DNA from: an uncultured Bacteroidales bacterium
Lineage (GTDB): Bacteria; Bacteroidota; Bacteroidia; Bacteroidales; Lentimicrobiaceae
Direction of reading: 5' to 3'
NCBI GenBank assembly: GCA_937864935.1
Contig: CALMDN010000253.1
Span: 1-19,988 of the forward strand
Length of the DNA stretch: 19,988 nucleotides
Below are positions 1 through 8,292 of the stretch, in pieces. The stretch's first letter is position 1, and every line of letters begins with the position of its first letter. The translations under genes and the position numbers were made by a program. The notes below the pieces were generated by a model, which worked only from the letters and a program-made list of their open reading frames with translations, did no database searches and had not been told where the DNA came from.

Positions 1-99
1 GTGGCCACCGGCCTGCTCTGGGATCTCTTTATGAGCTGCCCCGAAGTACAGCAAGGCCTGATAAAACTTGATTTCAGTACCCCATACCAGAAAAAATAA
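1..99 (+). CDS. GH144-like glucanase, C-terminal fragment (gene enters from the left edge)
   Basis: Frame 1 is open from the window edge to a TAA at 97-99 and gives 32 residues. The stretch GLLWDLFMSCPEVQQGL aligns with the extreme C-terminus of the next protein (GLLWKLFMQIPDIQKGL). About 13 of 22 positions are identical, including the Gly-Leu-Leu-Trp and Leu-Phe-Met cores. That shared end is characteristic of the glucoamylase-like PF10091 fold that contains GH144, so the cut gene is most likely a tandem paralogue of its downstream neighbour. Its stop lies only 10 bp before the next start, so the two are probably co-transcribed. The catalytic part lies outside the window, so activity cannot be judged. 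The paralogy rests on a short match but also on position, spacing and reading direction. Confidence 0.75.
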   Translation: MATGLLWDLFMSCPEVQQGLIKLDFSTPYQKK

Positions 100-109
100 A
101 CGAATTCAA

Positions 110-1543
110 ATGTTTATGAAAAATACTCTGAGTCTGTTTATCCTCCTGGTTGTATTCGTTGCAGGCAGCCTAAGCACCCATGCACAACAACAGAAAAGCG
201 CGTATTTTCCCGATTCCATCGCCCCGGTCGGGATAATCCGGGGACTTTCGGATGCTGAACTGCTTGAAACGGTGCAACGGCAGACCTTTCGCTTTTTCTG
301 GCATGGTGCGCATCCGGTGAGCGGACTTGCCCTCGAACGCAGCAATACCGTCAAGGCGGAGCACTACTGGGATTACATCAACGAAGCCTGGGATGAACCC
401 AACCTCAGCAAAACAGACTTTGGTCCGGATGCCTGTGCCATCGGAGGTACCGGGTTCGGGATCATGGGCACCATCGTAGCGGTGGAAAGAGGCTGGATCG
501 GCAGAGATACGGCGGTTGGGAGGCTGATACAAATGGCCGATTTCCTGATCAATGCCGATTGTTTTCATGGAATTTACCCGCATTTCATGCACGGACGTAC
601 CGGGAAAACGATAAAATTTGACCGCCTCGACGATGCGGCCGACCTCGTGGAAACATCCTACCTGCTCATGGGATTCCTCTGTGCCCGTGAGTATTTCAGC
701 AAGGATACGGAAAAGGAAAAGTACCTCCGTAAACGCATCACCCAAATGTGGAATGTGGCCAACTGGAACTGGCATACCAAAGGTGAAAACAAGCTTTACT
801 GGCACTGGAGCCCCAACAACGGTTTCGATATGAATTTCCCTATCTGGGGATGGAACGAATGCCTGATCACCTACATTATGGCAGCCTCCAGCCCTTATCA
901 TGCCATTCCGAAAGCGGTGTACGACGGAAGCTGGGCCGGCAGCAGCGGTTTTCTGAACGGCAAATCTTATTACGGAATCCGCTTACCGTTAGGCAATTAC
1001 GACATGGGTGGCCCGCTTTTCTTTGAACAGTACACCTTTACAGGAATTGATCCGAACGGGCTCGTTGATTCCCTCGGCATTGATTATGCTGAGCAATGCC
1101 GCAACCACACGCTCATCAACAGGGCTTACTGCATCGACAATCCGAAAAAATACACCGGTTACGGGGAGAACTGCTGGGGACTCACGGCAGGTGACTCCTA
1201 CAAAGGCTATGTAGCCCATTGCCCTGAGGTAGATCTGGGGGTCATTCAGCCAACGGCAGCCATCTCATCCATGCCCTTCACCCCTGAGTATTCCATGCAG
1301 GCACTCAGGTATTTCTATGAGCAGAAAGGCGATAAAATATGGAGTGACTACGGCTTTACCGATGGGTTCAGCGACACCCGCAACTGGTACGCCAAAAGTC
1401 ACCTCGCAATCGATCAGGGCCCCATCGTGGTGATGATAGAAAACTACCGCAGCGGCCTGCTGTGGAAACTTTTCATGCAGATCCCCGACATTCAGAAGGG
1501 TCTGAAAACACTTGGGTTTACCAATAAATACGACAAAAACTGA
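110..1543 (+). CDS. GH144-like beta-1,2-glucan-active glycoside hydrolase (PF10091 family), exported
   Basis: This is a protein of about 477 residues with a signal peptide (hydrophobic stretch LSLFILLVVFVAG, likely cut after STHA) and no lipobox, so probably periplasmic. An in-frame TTG at 68 would overlap the previous gene and put a charged stretch before the signal. The start is therefore ATG 110 or ATG 116 (MKNTLS). Family signatures are FRFFWHGAHPVSGLALERS near the N-terminus, AIGGTGFGIMG, then DLGVIQPTAAISSMPFTPE and IDQGPIVVMIENYRSGLLW at the C-terminus. These fit the alpha/alpha-barrel PF10091 proteins. In Bacteroidota, single-domain members of this length are mostly GH144, which includes endo-beta-1,2-glucanases and sophorose-releasing exo-enzymes. 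Endo or exo action cannot be read from sequence. The gene sits 10 bp after a paralogue and 14 bp before a GH31 gene. An older 'glucoamylase' label would be misleading. Confidence 0.8.
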   Translation: MFMKNTLSLFILLVVFVAGSLSTHAQQQKSAYFPDSIAPVGIIRGLSDAELLETVQRQTFRFFWHGAHPVSGLALERSNTVKAEHYWDYINEAWDEPNLSKTDFGPDACAIGGTGFGIMGTIVAVERGWIGRDTAVGRLIQMADFLINADCFHGIYPHFMHGRTGKTIKFDRLDDAADLVETSYLLMGFLCAREYFSKDTEKEKYLRKRITQMWNVANWNWHTKGENKLYWHWSPNNGFDMNFPIWGWNECLITYIMAASSPYHAIPKAVYDGSWAGSSGFLNGKSYYGIRLPLGNYDMGGPLFFEQYTFTGIDPNGLVDSLGIDYAEQCRNHTLINRAYCIDNPKKYTGYGENCWGLTAGDSYKGYVAHCPEVDLGVIQPTAAISSMPFTPEYSMQALRYFYEQKGDKIWSDYGFTDGFSDTRNWYAKSHLAIDQGPIVVMIENYRSGLLWKLFMQIPDIQKGLKTLGFTNKYDKN

Positions 1544-1557
1544 CAGATTCTTCAGTC

Positions 1558-4071
1558 ATGAAATCAATGAACCGGAACCTCAGCAAACGCCTGGCAGCAC
1601 TGACAATGTTTCTGCTTTGCAGCCATGCAGTTTTTCCGGCAACGCATGAAGATATCGGAAAAATTATCGCGTGGCAGAAAACCGCAACGGGTCTGGAAGG
1701 CAGGACGGAAAGGGCATTCTTCAGTATTCAGGTCTACAATACGCACATCATCAGGGTAAGGGTCTCGCAGCAGAAAACCATGCGGGATTTCTCTTACCTG
1801 CTCGATCAGGATTGTAAACCGCAGAAAACCGGTTTCAGCATCTCAGAATCGGGTAACAGACTGGTTTTGTCGACAGATTCACTGGTTGCAGAAATTGAAA
1901 AGTCTCCCTCGTTCAGAGTCATCTTTAAGGACGCCCGTGGAAAGGTGATCAACGAAGACTGCAGCGGAAAGGGATTTGGCTGCAGTTTCAACGGCAACCG
2001 CACCAACCTTTACAAAAAACTTCAGCCGGGTGAGCGGTTTACGGGCCTGGGTGAGGTACTGGGCAACCTCGACAAGCGCGGGGCCTCCTTTACGCTCAAC
2101 AATACAGATACATACAAATACGGAGATCCCAGGCTTCCGATGTACACCAACGTTCCGTTCTATATCGGAATACATACCCATCAGGTGTATGGTCTTTTCT
2201 ATCACAATACCTACCGCTCCTTTTTCAATTTCGGCGTATCTACCCCTGACTTTGTCTCTGTTACCTGCGACGGTGGTGACATCGATTACTTTTTCATAAG
2301 CAGAAACAGCATCGGAGAGATCCTTGAAGAATACACCTGGCTGACCGGCCGTATGCCCCTGCCTCCCCTGTGGAGCCTGGGATACCACCAGAGCCGCTGT
2401 AGCTATTACCCGCAGCATGTCGTGCTGGATGTTGCGGAAACATTCAGAAAACGCAGCATACCGGTCGACTGCATTGTGCTGGATGCCGACTATCTTTGGG
2501 AATATGAGCCTTTCCGTATCAACCCCAGCCGCTTTCCTGATATGCCCGGGCTCACCCGGAAACTCCGGGAGATGGGCATTGAAGTCACTGCATCGGTAAA
2601 TCCGGGGATAAAGACTGACAGCACCTATTTTGCCCACCACGACGGACTGAAGAATGATGTTTTTCTGAAATACACCGATGGAAGCCTCTACACGGCAGAA
2701 ATCGCTCCCAGCCTGAACAATTTTGTCGACTTCACCAGACCTGAAAGCAGGAAATGGTGGGCCGACAACATGAAGTTTCTTCCTGAAAACGGCATCCACG
2801 GCTATTGGAACGATATGAATGAACCGGCGGTGGGTGCTTCATACCTTCCTGATAACCTGACATTTGACTTCGACGGACACAAAGCGGATGCCCTGGAAGC
2901 CAAAAATGTCTACGGAATGCTCATGGCCCGCTCCTCCTATGAGTCAGCCCTGACATACGGCCAGGGACGGCGACCGTTTGTGCTCACCCGCAGCGGTTTT
3001 GCAGGGGTGCAGCGCTATGCCGCCGTATGGACCGGCGACAATACGGCCAGTGATGAGTACATTCCCGGCGGAGCGCTGCTCAATGCACAGCTCGGACTCT
3101 CAGGAATCCCTTTTACGGGTGATGATATCGGAGGCTACATTGGGCCAACATCAAAGGAGTTGTTCATTCGGTGGATTGAAACCGGTGTTTTTCAGCCATT
3201 TGTGCGAAACCACAAGGAATCGTATGCCGCAGCCAACGAACCCTGGGCCTATGGGGCCGAAGCCGAAGCCATTGCCCGGGAGTTTATCGGTTTCCGCTAC
3301 AGATTGCTTCCCTACATTTACTCAACCTTCTTCGAAACCAGCAATACCGGTTTACCGGTTGTAAGAAGCCTGTGCATCGACCACCCTTTTCACGATCTGG
3401 TTTACAACCAGCAGTATCAGTACCAGTTCATGCTGGGTGAAGCATTCCTGATTGTCCCGCTGACTACCAGGGAAAATGCAAAGCAACTCTATCTTCCGCC
3501 CGGCGAATGGTATGATATCTACAGTGACCAATTGTTTACCGGTGATCAGGAAATCACTGTACAATGCCCTGTCTGGAAGATTCCTGTGTTTGTAAGGGCT
3601 TCTTCGGTGATCCCGGTGCAAGGCCTGGTACAAACCACCGCTCAGACGCCTTCCGACACCCTGCAGTTGCATGTATTTAAGGGAACAGAAGACAATGATT
3701 TTTTGTTGTATGAAGATGACGGGCAGTCTTTCGGCTACAAGGAAGCCCTCTTCAGAAAACAACGTGTCGGATATCTCGGGAATGCAAACGTATTGCTGTT
3801 CAGCAAGCCTGAAGGGCGGTATCCGTCGCGTTTTAAATATGTTGAGCTAATACTGCACGGATTCGGCAATGAATTTACCGCAGTGGAACTCGATGGGAAA
3901 TCAGAAATGCTGAAAGACAGCGTTTGTGCGAGGCTGAACCCGCTGAAGGCGCTGGAACCGGTGTATGAAACCACCTATTACCGGCAAATCAGCAAGGAAC
4001 AGATGGTACCCGGGGTGAAGACTGTGTTGTTCAGACTTTCCGACAATGCCATGAGGATTGAAATTAAATAA
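1558..4071 (+). CDS. GH31 family alpha-glucosidase-type enzyme, exported
   Basis: This 837-residue protein falls in the usual 700-900 residue GH31 range. An N-terminal signal peptide (LAALTMFLLCSHAVFPA) has no lipobox, so a periplasmic location is likely. The order is an N-terminal beta-sandwich (about 25-240), a (beta/alpha)8 catalytic barrel (about 255-590) and C-terminal beta domains. The expected nucleophile is D419 in WNDMNEP and the expected acid/base is D494 in WTGDNTAS. Other GH31 landmarks are LGYHQSRCSYYP, the substrate-site LDADYLWEY and PFVRNHKE. GH31 enzymes hydrolyse alpha-linked glucose, xylose or galactose with retention, and which of these applies here is not settled. ATG 1558 is chosen, with ATG 1567 as an alternative. 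It is a tight operon member (14 bp after GH144, 9 bp before the GH43-like gene), so it probably removes alpha-linked residues from the same glycan. Confidence 0.9.
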   Translation: MKSMNRNLSKRLAALTMFLLCSHAVFPATHEDIGKIIAWQKTATGLEGRTERAFFSIQVYNTHIIRVRVSQQKTMRDFSYLLDQDCKPQKTGFSISESGNRLVLSTDSLVAEIEKSPSFRVIFKDARGKVINEDCSGKGFGCSFNGNRTNLYKKLQPGERFTGLGEVLGNLDKRGASFTLNNTDTYKYGDPRLPMYTNVPFYIGIHTHQVYGLFYHNTYRSFFNFGVSTPDFVSVTCDGGDIDYFFISRNSIGEILEEYTWLTGRMPLPPLWSLGYHQSRCSYYPQHVVLDVAETFRKRSIPVDCIVLDADYLWEYEPFRINPSRFPDMPGLTRKLREMGIEVTASVNPGIKTDSTYFAHHDGLKNDVFLKYTDGSLYTAEIAPSLNNFVDFTRPESRKWWADNMKFLPENGIHGYWNDMNEPAVGASYLPDNLTFDFDGHKADALEAKNVYGMLMARSSYESALTYGQGRRPFVLTRSGFAGVQRYAAVWTGDNTASDEYIPGGALLNAQLGLSGIPFTGDDIGGYIGPTSKELFIRWIETGVFQPFVRNHKESYAAANEPWAYGAEAEAIAREFIGFRYRLLPYIYSTFFETSNTGLPVVRSLCIDHPFHDLVYNQQYQYQFMLGEAFLIVPLTTRENAKQLYLPPGEWYDIYSDQLFTGDQEITVQCPVWKIPVFVRASSVIPVQGLVQTTAQTPSDTLQLHVFKGTEDNDFLLYEDDGQSFGYKEALFRKQRVGYLGNANVLLFSKPEGRYPSRFKYVELILHGFGNEFTAVELDGKSEMLKDSVCARLNPLKALEPVYETTYYRQISKEQMVPGVKTVLFRLSDNAMRIEIK

Positions 4072-4080
4072 ACTCCGCCT

Positions 4081-5826
4081 ATGAAAAAGCTACACATACT
4101 GCTGACTGTTATCATTTTCTTCACGGGAATGCTGCAGGGTTTTTCCCAGCAAAGTACCTACTGCAACCCGATGAACCTGGATTACGGCTACACCCCCATT
4201 CCGAATTTCTCAGAATGGGGAAAACACCGTGCAACCGCCGACCCGGTGATCGTACTTTACAAAGGCGACTATTATCTGTTTTCAACCAACCAATGGGGCT
4301 ATTGGTGGAGCAGCGACCTCAGTCACTGGAACTTTGTTTCCAGATCGTTTCTCAAGCCCTACCACAAGGTTTATGACGATCTCTGTGCCCCGGCTGCCTG
4401 GGTTCAGGGCGACACCCTGCTGGTATTTGGGTCAACCTATTCATCAACCTTTCCGATATGGATGAGCACCAATCCGAAAGCCAATGAGTGGAAAGAGGCC
4501 ATCGATCCGCTGGAGATCGGAGGCTGGGACCCGGCGTTCTTCACCGATGACGACGGAAGGCTATACATGTATAACGGGAGCAGCAACAATTTCCCGTTGT
4601 ATGGCATCGAGCTGAACAGAAAGACGTTCAGGCCTTACGGAACCCGCAAGGAGATGCTGCTGCTCAACGACGACCGTTACGGCTGGCACCGGTTTGGTGA
4701 ACACATGGACAACACCTTTCTGGATCCTTTTATTGAAGGAGCCTGGATGAATAAGCACAACGGCAGATATTACCTTCAGTATGGAGCTCCGGGTACCGAA
4801 TTCAGCGGTTATGCCGATGGCGTTGCAGTTGGCGATAGTCCGCTGGGAAACTTTACCCACCAGCCATTGCCATTCTCCTACAAACCCGGTGGATTCGCCC
4901 GCGGAGCCGGGCATGGAGCCACATTTGCCGACCAGTGGGGCAATTACTGGCATGTGAGCACCCTCGCCATTTCTGTAAAAAACAATTTTGAGCGCCGGCT
5001 TGGATTGTGGCCTGCCGGTTTCGACAAGGAGGATGTTCTCTATTGCAACACAGCCTTCGGGGATTATCCGCACACCCTGCCTTCCGGCCCGGCCAACCAT
5101 CTGGAAAGCAGGTTTACCGGATGGATGCTGCTCAATTACAACAAACCGGTCACGGTTTCCTCAACACTGGGTGCCTATGCTTCGAACTTCGCTGTGGATG
5201 AAGACATTAAGACCTACTGGAGTGCTGCAAGCAGTGAGCCAGGCGAATGGATCACCAGCGATCTGGGTGCAGTTTCAACCGTCAGGGCCGTTCAGATCAA
5301 TTATGCCGATCAGGATGCTGAATTCCTCGGCAAAAGCCAGGGGGTATTTCATCAATATAAGCTCTGGTATTCGGCCGATGGTAAAAAATGGCAGCTGCTG
5401 GCCGACAAAAGCAGGAACAAAACCGATGTACCGCACGATTACCTTGAACTGGGAAAGCCTGTTCAGGCCCGTTTCATCAGGCTGGAAAACATCCACATGC
5501 CGACAGGGAAATTTGCCATCAGCGGACTCCGGGTATTCGGGAACGGCGCAGGTGAAAAACCTGAGAAAGTCAGTGACCTGATTGTACTGCGCACCGAAAA
5601 CGACAAACGCAGTGCCTGGTTGAAATGGGCTCCGGTTGACAACGCAACCGGCTACAACATCTATCTTGGTACAGAACCCGATAAGCTTTACAATTGCATC
5701 ATGGTATTGGGTAGCAATGAGTACTGGCTGAAGACCATGGATAAGCAGTTGACTTATTATTTTACCATTGAAGCATTTAATGAAAACGGAATTTCAGAAA
5801 AATCAAACACCATAAAAACAGATTAA
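4081..5826 (+). CDS. GH43-like five-bladed propeller hydrolase with F5/8C (discoidin) and FN3 domains
   Basis: This 581-residue exported protein has the signal MKKLHILLTVIIFFTGMLQG, likely cut before QQS. Residues about 35-345 look like a GH43/clan GH-F propeller. The presumed catalytic base is D54 in ATADPVIVLYKGDYYLFST, the pKa modulator is D150 in GGWDPAFFTDDDGRLYMY and the acid is E219 in DPFIEGAW. Residues about 353-488 form an F5/8 type C domain (NFAVDEDIKTYWSA, then RFIRLENI near its end), a carbohydrate-binding type module. Residues about 490-581 resemble a fibronectin type III domain (WAPVDNATGYNIYLG). GH43 enzymes usually act on beta-xylosides, alpha-arabinofuranosides or beta-galactosides with inversion. 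The subfamily and substrate are not clear, and a GH43 member is unexpected in a glucan operon. It follows GH31 by 9 bp and precedes GH3 by 2 bp. Confidence 0.82.
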   Translation: MKKLHILLTVIIFFTGMLQGFSQQSTYCNPMNLDYGYTPIPNFSEWGKHRATADPVIVLYKGDYYLFSTNQWGYWWSSDLSHWNFVSRSFLKPYHKVYDDLCAPAAWVQGDTLLVFGSTYSSTFPIWMSTNPKANEWKEAIDPLEIGGWDPAFFTDDDGRLYMYNGSSNNFPLYGIELNRKTFRPYGTRKEMLLLNDDRYGWHRFGEHMDNTFLDPFIEGAWMNKHNGRYYLQYGAPGTEFSGYADGVAVGDSPLGNFTHQPLPFSYKPGGFARGAGHGATFADQWGNYWHVSTLAISVKNNFERRLGLWPAGFDKEDVLYCNTAFGDYPHTLPSGPANHLESRFTGWMLLNYNKPVTVSSTLGAYASNFAVDEDIKTYWSAASSEPGEWITSDLGAVSTVRAVQINYADQDAEFLGKSQGVFHQYKLWYSADGKKWQLLADKSRNKTDVPHDYLELGKPVQARFIRLENIHMPTGKFAISGLRVFGNGAGEKPEKVSDLIVLRTENDKRSAWLKWAPVDNATGYNIYLGTEPDKLYNCIMVLGSNEYWLKTMDKQLTYYFTIEAFNENGISEKSNTIKTD

Positions 5827-5828
5827 CC

Positions 5829-8114
5829 ATGAAAAAAATCAGTCTCCTGATTGCAGCCCTGATGGCTGTTGCATATCTTCAGGCTCAACCGCTTCCGCAG
5901 GAAGTTAAAATGAAGCAGTTCATTGATGAACTGATGTCAAAAATGACCCTCGATGAAAAAATCGGACAGCTTAACCTTCCGGGAGCCGGGGATTTCACTA
6001 CCGGGCAAACAGCCAATACCGACATCGGAAAAAAGATACTCGAAGGTAAGGTAGGTGGATTGTTCAATATCAGTACCGCTGCCAAAATCCGCAGTGTACA
6101 GCAGGTGGCGGTTGAGAAAAGCCGCCTGAAGATTCCGCTGATTTTCGGAATGGATGTAATACACGGTTATAAATCGGTTTTCCCGATTCCTCTGGGACTG
6201 AGTTGTACCTGGGACATGGATCTGATCGAGCAGAGTGCACGCGTTGCAGCGCAGGAAGCCAGTGCTGACGGCATCTGCTGGACCTTCTCCCCCATGGTTG
6301 ACATAAGCCGTGATCCGCGCTGGGGCCGCATAGCCGAAGGCAGCGGTGAAGATCCTTACCTGGGCAGCGAAATTGCCAAAGCCATGGTAAGGGGTTATCA
6401 GGGAAAAGACCTCACAGCCAACAACACCATCATGGCATGTGTGAAGCATTATGCGCTGTATGGCGCCCCTGATGCAGGACGGGATTACAATACCGTTGAT
6501 ATGAGCCATCAACGCATGTACAACGAGTATTTCCCTCCCTACAAAGGCGCCGTAGATGCCGGTGTCGGCAGCGTTATGGCCTCATTCAACGAAGTGGACG
6601 GGATTCCCGCCACAGCAAACAAATGGCTTATGACCGATGTGTTGCGCGACCAGTGGGGCTTTGGTGGTTTCGTGGTAACCGATTACACCGGCATCAACGA
6701 GATGATTGATCATGGCATGGGCGACCTTAAGACCGTGTCGGCCCTGGCACTCAAAGCCGGGATTGACATGGACATGGTTGGGGAAGGCTTTCTCACTACC
6801 CTGAAAAAATCTCTTGATGAGGGCAAAGTCACCGTGAAGATGATTGATGATGCCTGCCGCAGAATACTTGAAGCCAAGTATAGACTCGGCCTTTTTGACG
6901 ACCCTTACCGCTATTGCGATCTGAACAGGGCTGCTACTGAAGTCTATACGGATGCCAACCGAAAACAGGCCAGAAAAACAGCTGCCGAAAGCTTTGTACT
7001 GCTCAAAAATGAAAACAACATACTGCCCATAAAAAAGAATGCAAAAATTGCCCTTGTTGGCCCACTGGCCGACAACCGGCTGAACATGTGCGGCACATGG
7101 ACTGTAGCCGGCGATTTCGAGAAAGCCATCTCCGTAAAAGATGGCATTGAAATGGTTACCGGCAACCCCGGTCTGATCACTTATGCCAAAGGTTCCAACA
7201 TTGTGGCTGATTCATCGCTGGAGGCAAGAATCGGAATGTTTGGGAAAGCCACCGGCTGGGACAGCAGGCCGGCAGAAGTGGTGATTGCCGAAGCAGTGAA
7301 AGCAGCTAAGAGCGCCGATGTTGTTGTTGCCGTAATGGGAGAAGCAGCTGAATCAAGCGGAGAAAGCTCCAGCATGTCAAACATTGAACTACCCGAAAAT
7401 CAGCGCGATCTGTTAAAAGCACTGCTCAGTACCGGAAAACCCGTGGTGATGGTTCTCTTTACAGGAAGGCCGCTGGCCATCAAATGGGAACAGGAAAATG
7501 TACCTGCCATCCTCAATGTATGGTTTGGCGGTAGTGAAGCGGGTGCCGCTGTTGCCGATGTTCTTTTCGGAGACGTGGTTCCTTCGGGCAAACTCACCAC
7601 CACCTTCCCCCAGAATACCGGTCAGGTTCCCCTGCACTATAACCACAAAAACACCGGCAGGCCGCTTGCCGATGGACAATGGTTCAGTAAATTCCGTTCG
7701 AATTATCTCGATGTTTCAAACGATCCGCTCTATCCATTCGGCTTCGGGCTCAGCTATACTACCTTCAGCTACAGTGACATCACCCTGAGCAGCAATACCA
7801 TGAAACCTGATGGCAAAATCGATGTGAGTGTTTCAGTTACCAACAACGGCAATTATGACGGCAAAGAGGTAGTGCAGTTGTATATCCGCGATATGGTTGG
7901 TTCTGTTACCAGACCAGTGAAAGAGCTTAAAGATTTCTCAAAGGTTTTCATCAAAAAGGGTGAAACCAAAAACGTAAGCTTCACCATTGATATTGAGGAC
8001 CTTAAATTCTACAATTACGAATTGAAACATGTAGCCGAACCCGGTGACTTCAAGGTGTTTGTTGGCGGAAATTCAAGGGATGTGAAGGAATCCTCGTTTA
8101 ATTTAACGGAATAA
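5829..8114 (+). CDS. bglX: Periplasmic beta-glucosidase, GH3 family (BglX type)
   Basis: This 761-residue protein matches the usual length of BglX-type enzymes. The signal is MKKISLLIAALMAVAYLQA, with cleavage likely before QPLPQ. The N-terminal GH3 barrel (about 25-370) carries GMDVIHGYKSVFPIPLG, RDPRWGRIAEGSGEDPYLG, KHYALYGAPDAGRDYNTVDM and the nucleophile D285 in VVTDYTG. The alpha/beta sandwich (about 390-620) carries GEAAESSGESSS. Its E512 sits at the spacing of the acid/base glutamate in E. coli BglX (GEAQGMAHEASS). A C-terminal FN3-like domain covers about 660-755. The enzyme releases terminal beta-linked glucose with retention. Beside GH144, a beta-1,2-glucosidase acting on sophorose or short sophoro-oligosaccharides is a reasonable inference, since a Bacteroides thetaiotaomicron GH3 next to GH144 has that activity. 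It is the last gene before a strong terminator. Confidence 0.93.
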   Translation: MKKISLLIAALMAVAYLQAQPLPQEVKMKQFIDELMSKMTLDEKIGQLNLPGAGDFTTGQTANTDIGKKILEGKVGGLFNISTAAKIRSVQQVAVEKSRLKIPLIFGMDVIHGYKSVFPIPLGLSCTWDMDLIEQSARVAAQEASADGICWTFSPMVDISRDPRWGRIAEGSGEDPYLGSEIAKAMVRGYQGKDLTANNTIMACVKHYALYGAPDAGRDYNTVDMSHQRMYNEYFPPYKGAVDAGVGSVMASFNEVDGIPATANKWLMTDVLRDQWGFGGFVVTDYTGINEMIDHGMGDLKTVSALALKAGIDMDMVGEGFLTTLKKSLDEGKVTVKMIDDACRRILEAKYRLGLFDDPYRYCDLNRAATEVYTDANRKQARKTAAESFVLLKNENNILPIKKNAKIALVGPLADNRLNMCGTWTVAGDFEKAISVKDGIEMVTGNPGLITYAKGSNIVADSSLEARIGMFGKATGWDSRPAEVVIAEAVKAAKSADVVVAVMGEAAESSGESSSMSNIELPENQRDLLKALLSTGKPVVMVLFTGRPLAIKWEQENVPAILNVWFGGSEAGAAVADVLFGDVVPSGKLTTTFPQNTGQVPLHYNHKNTGRPLADGQWFSKFRSNYLDVSNDPLYPFGFGLSYTTFSYSDITLSSNTMKPDGKIDVSVSVTNNGNYDGKEVVQLYIRDMVGSVTRPVKELKDFSKVFIKKGETKNVSFTIDIEDLKFYNYELKHVAEPGDFKVFVGGNSRDVKESSFNLTE

Positions 8115-8139
8115 AAGGGCATCTTTGCCCGGGTTGAGG

Positions 8140-8176
8140 AAATCCTGCGGAACCTTTTTCCGCAGGATTTCTTTTT
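8140..8176 (+). terminator. Rho-independent terminator of the glycoside hydrolase operon
   Basis: A perfect 13-bp inverted repeat AAATCCTGCGGAA (8140-8152) and TTCCGCAGGATTT (8158-8170) encloses a 5-nt loop CCTTT. It is followed by CTTTTT. It starts 26 bp after the GH3 stop codon. A smaller hairpin, GGGCA/TGCCC at 8117-8130, sits between the stop codon and this stem. The structure defines the 3' end of the operon. Confidence 0.92.
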
Positions 8177-8292
8177 AAAAGAACGCCTGTTAATGAAATT
8201 ACCGTATATTTATAAAATCCTAAATGCCTTTGCACATAGCCTGCGCCCTCATTTTAAGCGTCTTTATCTGAAGAGTGATTGTTTTCAGCACC

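Noticed and set aside
68..109. TTG start giving 14 extra residues on the GH144 protein
   Set aside because: It overlaps the previous gene and adds a highly charged leader before a good signal peptide. ATG 110 or 116 is more plausible.
170..901. 243-codon minus-strand frame
   Set aside because: It is antisense within the GH144 coding region with no recognisable protein features; the plus-strand frame carries clear family motifs.
1879..2799. 306-codon open frame on the minus strand
   Set aside because: It lies wholly inside the GH31 gene, antisense to its conserved motifs, and has no signal or domain. It is a frame shadow.
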